Positions 61,601 to 64,000 of a DNA stretch of 64,000 nucleotides are shown in pieces; position 1 is the stretch's first letter, and each line of letters begins with the position of its first letter. The position numbers and the translations under genes were made by a program. The stretch comes from RHLJ01 sp965242845 (GTDB taxonomy: Bacteria; Bacteroidota; Rhodothermia; Balneolales; Balneolaceae). The notes under the pieces were generated by a model. The model saw nothing but the letters and a program-made list of their open reading frames with translations. It was not told the origin of the DNA and ran no database searches. Location: the NCBI GenBank assembly GCA_965242845.1, contig CBDETC010000003.1:868001-932000 (forward strand). Reading direction: 5' to 3'.

Positions 61601-61964
61601 TTTGGGTGGCATCAGAACCGTCTGTTTTCATCACCCAAATGTTATCTCCACCACCTGCATCACTGGTAAAAGAAATATGAGTACCATCAGGACTGAATCG
61701 AGGCTGTACTTCATAGGACAATCCTCCTCTCAATAACGTTGCTTTTCCACCAGAAATAGGCATTATGTAGATGTCACCAAGGATGTCAAAAACTATTTGT
61801 TCACCATCTGGGCTGACATCCAGATTCATCCAGGTACCCTCGTCAGTAGTAAAAGAAACAGAAGAAGTTTCACCAATTCCGGGATTTGAAACGTCCCATT
61901 TATCCTGTGCAGGAGATAGGTTTACAAGGATTAAAGAAAGAAGAAGAGTTAAAAAAGATTTCAT
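58692..61964 (-). CDS. exported TolB-propeller/amidohydrolase fusion protein (1090 aa)
   Basis: A signal peptide (about 1-19) is followed by a WD40/TolB-like beta-propeller (about 40-620) with many FSPDGK repeats. From about 670 there is a metal-dependent amidohydrolase: VDAHAHLG with metal ligands H715 and H717, AYGVTTAHDPSS, LGAHGQLQGLG, and the late IGSLEVGKLADLIVLDGNPL. Family members hydrolyse cyclic or peptide amide bonds (imidazolonepropionase- and Xaa-Pro dipeptidase-like groups). The propeller may gate substrate entry. It ends CSCFNRQ; the two close cysteines near the C-terminus are unusual for an exported enzyme. Confidence 0.9.
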   Translation of the reverse strand: MKSFLTLLLSLILVNLSPAQDKWDVSNPGIGETSSVSFTTDEGTWMNLDVSPDGEQIVFDILGDIYIMPISGGKATLLRGGLSYEVQPRFSPDGTHISFTSDAGGGDNIWVMKTDGSDATQITKENFRLLNNSTWMPDGEYIIAKKHFSSTRSLGAGEIWMFHKTGGAGIQLVEKKNAQQDIGEPSVSPDGRYIYYSEDNYPGGFFQYNKDPNSQIYVIRRYDRQEGDIETVTGGNGGAARPQISPDGNTLAFVRRVRTKSVLYLRDMNTGLEQPLFENLSKDQQEAWAIFGVYTGFNWTPDGESIIIWANGKINRIDVATGEASIIPFEVESNHEIVNAARFKQDVSPETFTARAIRNAVTSPDGKTLAFNAAGYLWVKELPNGTPRRLTQGTDFEFEPAFSPDGKTLAYVSWSDENMGALNTVNMESRGRFKRPTKLSSDKGIYREPAFSPDGKTIVFRKEGGNGQQGFAYTINPGIFTIPTGGGMVTQITETGAFPRFNATGDRIFYQTGGYIFGSINKTYRSVDLDGEDEKTHFTSSYGHEFVPSPDNKWIAFSNLYKVYLAPMTMTGKPIALSPTTKAIPVKEVASEGGYHMHWSSDSQQLHWTLGEEYFSIDLKNAFTFVEGAPDSLPEPPKEGLSIGLELDTHVPEGTIAFTNARIITMNGDEVIENGTIVVEENRITAVGSNVSVPSGAKVIDVAGKTIMPGIVDAHAHLGNFRLGISPQQQWEYFANLAYGVTTAHDPSSNTEMIFSHSEAIKAGNMIGPRLYSTGIILYGADGDFKAVINDYDDALFALKRTKAFGAFTVKSYNQPRRDQRQQVMKAAMELEMMVVPEGGSFFFHNMSMILDGHTGVEHNIPVVPLYKDVSEVWRNSETGYTPTHIVNYGSVTGEYYFYQKYNVWENEKLLSFTPRSVIDPRSRHRTMIPDEEYDHGHILSAESSKLLTDAGVKVNLGAHGQLQGLGAHWELWMMSQGGMTNMEALRVATINGAHYLGLDDDIGSLEVGKLADLIVLDGNPLEDINNTNTVRYTMVNGRLFDAATMNEIGNQTNERLPFWWERDGYGNQFDWHAITLEAAGLQCSCFNRQ

Positions 61965-62117
61965 TGCATAGTGTTGGTTAGTTCCGGAAGATAATTCACT
62001 TTGAAGTGTTAATGGTAGATATTTTTCGCGAGTTTTTTCAAATACTGGGTATTTGACTATTTTCTCCTGGTTAGAAAAAGAAATACGCAGTATTAGAATT
62101 CGGCTTTAGGTTTAGGA

Positions 62118-64000
62118 GTGATTATTAAAAGGATTATTCTGTCTCTTACTATTTCCTTGTTAGGGTTTAGTATGGCTATGTCTCAAAAGTACAATGTAAA
62201 GACGTACTCTGTGAATGATGGTCTGCCCTCAAGCTTTGTATATGATGTATTAATTGATGACTTAGGCTATGCCTGGTTTGCTACTGCCAATGGACTGGTC
62301 AGGTTCGACGGTAAAAATTTCAAAAGCTACAATACAGATCATGGGTTAAAAGATGCCCTGATCTATGATATCCATAAAGATCAAAAGGGGAATTTTTGGG
62401 TATCTACTGAATTCGGGGGAATGGCACAGTTTAGAAATGATTCGCTGGTTTACCTTCCTGAATTAGAACGTCTTGATTCATTAATAATTAATTTCATTGG
62501 GGACAGTCCAGATGGGGGGCTTTGGATAGCAACTAATGAAGAGGGGATTTTTGAATTAAGTGATGATGGTTCCGTAATCAAGATACTTGATTCTGAAAGT
62601 GGACTCCCTGATAACCAGGTATGGGGCTTTGAATTTGATAATGAAGGGAATTCCTGGATCGCTACTTCTTCAGGTATTGCCAAATATGAGCCCGGTAAGG
62701 AAGTTGTTCAAATCATCACCAACGAAAACGGACTCTCAGGTACAAGGGCTTATCAGATATTTATTGCAAGTGATGGAAAGAAATGGATTCCAACAAGCAA
62801 TGGAATAACCATTATCAATCAAGATGGTTCCATTGACACAATTACTGAAATCAATGGGAGGTCTTTAGATTATGTTTATAACATAACGGAAGGAGATGAT
62901 GGTATAATTTGGATTGGTACAGAAAGGGATGGGCTCTATTGGTTTGATGGAACAGAGTATGTGCATGTTTCTAAATCCAATGGCTTAAGCAGTAATTATA
63001 TTTACCAGTTCATCAAAGATGAGCAGGGGACTATTTGGGTTAGTACCGATGGCAACGGGGTAAATATTTTCAAAGACAAGAACTTTGTCATTTACGATGG
63101 AGCTTCAGAATTGGATGTCCATACTATTTATAGTGCTTTGAAGGCTTCTGATGGAAGCTTATGGTTTGGCACACAAGATGGAATTAGTTCTTATAAATCT
63201 GGATCATTCAAAAATTATACATTACCAAAAAGCTTATTTGATCAGGATGAGATCTGGGAAATTGAGGAGCTCCCAAATGGTGATCTATTAATGTTGACCT
63301 TCGATTATGATCTCATTCAATTCGATGGAAGGAACTTTTTTCGTTCTGAGTTTTCAGAAGAACTCTATAACTATTATTTGAATGATATTTTTGTCGACAA
63401 AGATGGCACACTTTGGTTCGCTGCGTCTCAGGCATTGTTAAAACAAGAGAATGGAAGGTTTAGGGAAATTGCTCCCCCAGAGGACGCTGAGTATTGGCAA
63501 ACAGAGTTTGGGTTTATTAGTCAAGATTCACGTGGTTCCTATTGGATTGGTACTGAGGGAGGCTTAGCTAAATTTGATGGGGAAAATTTCCGTTTTTTAA
63601 CTGAAGAAGATGGCCTTTCAAGTGGGAGTATCTATCATATTGCTGAAGATGACTCTGGAAATATATGGGTAGGCACAGATAAAGGTATTGATGTACTTAG
63701 TGATTTTGACGAAACAGGATTTCCAGGAAGTGTAGATCGTTTTAATACACTTAACAACTACTTACAGGAAACTATTTTCCTTCAGTTCGATCAACATGGA
63801 AATCTTTGGCAAGGTACAAATGGAGGACTCAATTATTTTGATGTTGAGGCCTGGAGTGGCCATGGAATATCAAGGCAGCAACACTTCCCTTTTTCCGACT
63901 ATGGTCTTGGTGTAGAGTTCAATGGATTTGCTACACTCTTAGATGACGATGGGACATTGTGGTTTGGTAGCAATTCGAGGGGGCTCATTACCTATTCATT
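62118..64000 (+). CDS. two-component-regulator-type propeller protein, 5' part (at least 627 aa, cut by window)
   Basis: An open frame from GTG 62118 to the window end has no stop. It starts VIIKRIILSLTISLLGFSMAMSQ, a signal peptide, followed by YNVKTYSVNDGLPSSFVYDV and a series of about 14 repeats of the type D-x-x-G-x-x-W-x-x-T-x-x-G-(I/L)-x-(R/K)-F-(D/N)-G, the Reg_prop/hybrid-sensor propeller repeat. A stop codon (62094-62096) upstream in frame and no ATG before residue 19 make GTG the best start. Such propellers usually form the periplasmic sensor of a one-piece hybrid two-component protein or a histidine kinase, whose cytoplasmic part would lie beyond the edge. Confidence 0.88.
   Translation, partial: MIIKRIILSLTISLLGFSMAMSQKYNVKTYSVNDGLPSSFVYDVLIDDLGYAWFATANGLVRFDGKNFKSYNTDHGLKDALIYDIHKDQKGNFWVSTEFGGMAQFRNDSLVYLPELERLDSLIINFIGDSPDGGLWIATNEEGIFELSDDGSVIKILDSESGLPDNQVWGFEFDNEGNSWIATSSGIAKYEPGKEVVQIITNENGLSGTRAYQIFIASDGKKWIPTSNGITIINQDGSIDTITEINGRSLDYVYNITEGDDGIIWIGTERDGLYWFDGTEYVHVSKSNGLSSNYIYQFIKDEQGTIWVSTDGNGVNIFKDKNFVIYDGASELDVHTIYSALKASDGSLWFGTQDGISSYKSGSFKNYTLPKSLFDQDEIWEIEELPNGDLLMLTFDYDLIQFDGRNFFRSEFSEELYNYYLNDIFVDKDGTLWFAASQALLKQENGRFREIAPPEDAEYWQTEFGFISQDSRGSYWIGTEGGLAKFDGENFRFLTEEDGLSSGSIYHIAEDDSGNIWVGTDKGIDVLSDFDETGFPGSVDRFNTLNNYLQETIFLQFDQHGNLWQGTNGGLNYFDVEAWSGHGISRQQHFPFSDYGLGVEFNGFATLLDDDGTLWFGSNSRGLITYS

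Overview
The window looks like a chromosome segment from a member of the Bacteroidota/Balneolota (FCB) lineage, and I favour a Balneolaceae-type marine bacterium. This is inferred from a low-GC genome, the promoter of the rRNA operon (TTTG, 21 nt, TACCTTTG: the Bacteroidota -33/-7 type), frequent TTG/GTG starts with weak Shine-Dalgarno sites, and typical families (FtsX-type fused permeases, DUF5916, DUF3667, propeller-type sensors, TolB-amidohydrolase fusions). A search with the complete 16S gene (about 37128-38661) would settle it.

Region 1 (1-27401) is the most unusual part. Nine consecutive minus-strand genes encode full-length MacB/FtsX-type permeases of 783-804 residues. They are preceded by one MacB-type ATPase (22379-23068) and one HlyD-type membrane fusion protein (23111-24367). 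Divergent from these are a sigma-54 enhancer-binding response regulator and its histidine kinase (24642-27401). The permeases split into four transcription units. Each unit is headed by a -24/-12-like element (TGGCAC or TGGTAC, 5 nt, TTG) and an upstream palindrome (GTGTTCG-N4-CGAACAC type). The distance from palindrome centre to -24 element is 82.5 bp in all four cases, and each has a weaker second site exactly 21 bp nearer the promoter. The picture is a dispersed sigma-54 regulon in which one ATPase and one fusion protein may serve nine alternative permeases.

Region 2 (27508-36844) holds a membrane-anchored SpoIIE/RsbU-type phosphatase, the HflK-HflC pair, a membrane hybrid histidine kinase, an ABC1/AarF-type kinase overlapping a TetR-type regulator, and a VUT/YhhQ queuosine-precursor transporter.

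Region 3 (36900-42483) is a complete rRNA operon: promoter, 16S, tRNA-Ile(GAT), tRNA-Ala(TGC), 23S, 5S and terminator. Leader/trailer processing stems are visible, and several short TCCC...GGGA hairpins sit in the spacers.

Region 4 (42556-64000) is mixed housekeeping and accessory. It contains an acyl-CoA dehydrogenase-like / zinc-cysteine-less sirtuin / SGNH hydrolase operon; a small glycine-rich exported protein; an SDR; a HisC-like aminotransferase; a HAMP-PAS-HisKA_2 kinase; a DUF3667 protein; an Lrp/AsnC regulator; a tightly overlapping run DinB-DUF1272-unknown-DUF5916-GNAT-S41 peptidase; an EamA transporter; a TolB-propeller amidohydrolase; and, running off the right edge, the start of a two-component-regulator-type propeller protein. 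I saw no CRISPR array, insertion sequence or prophage.
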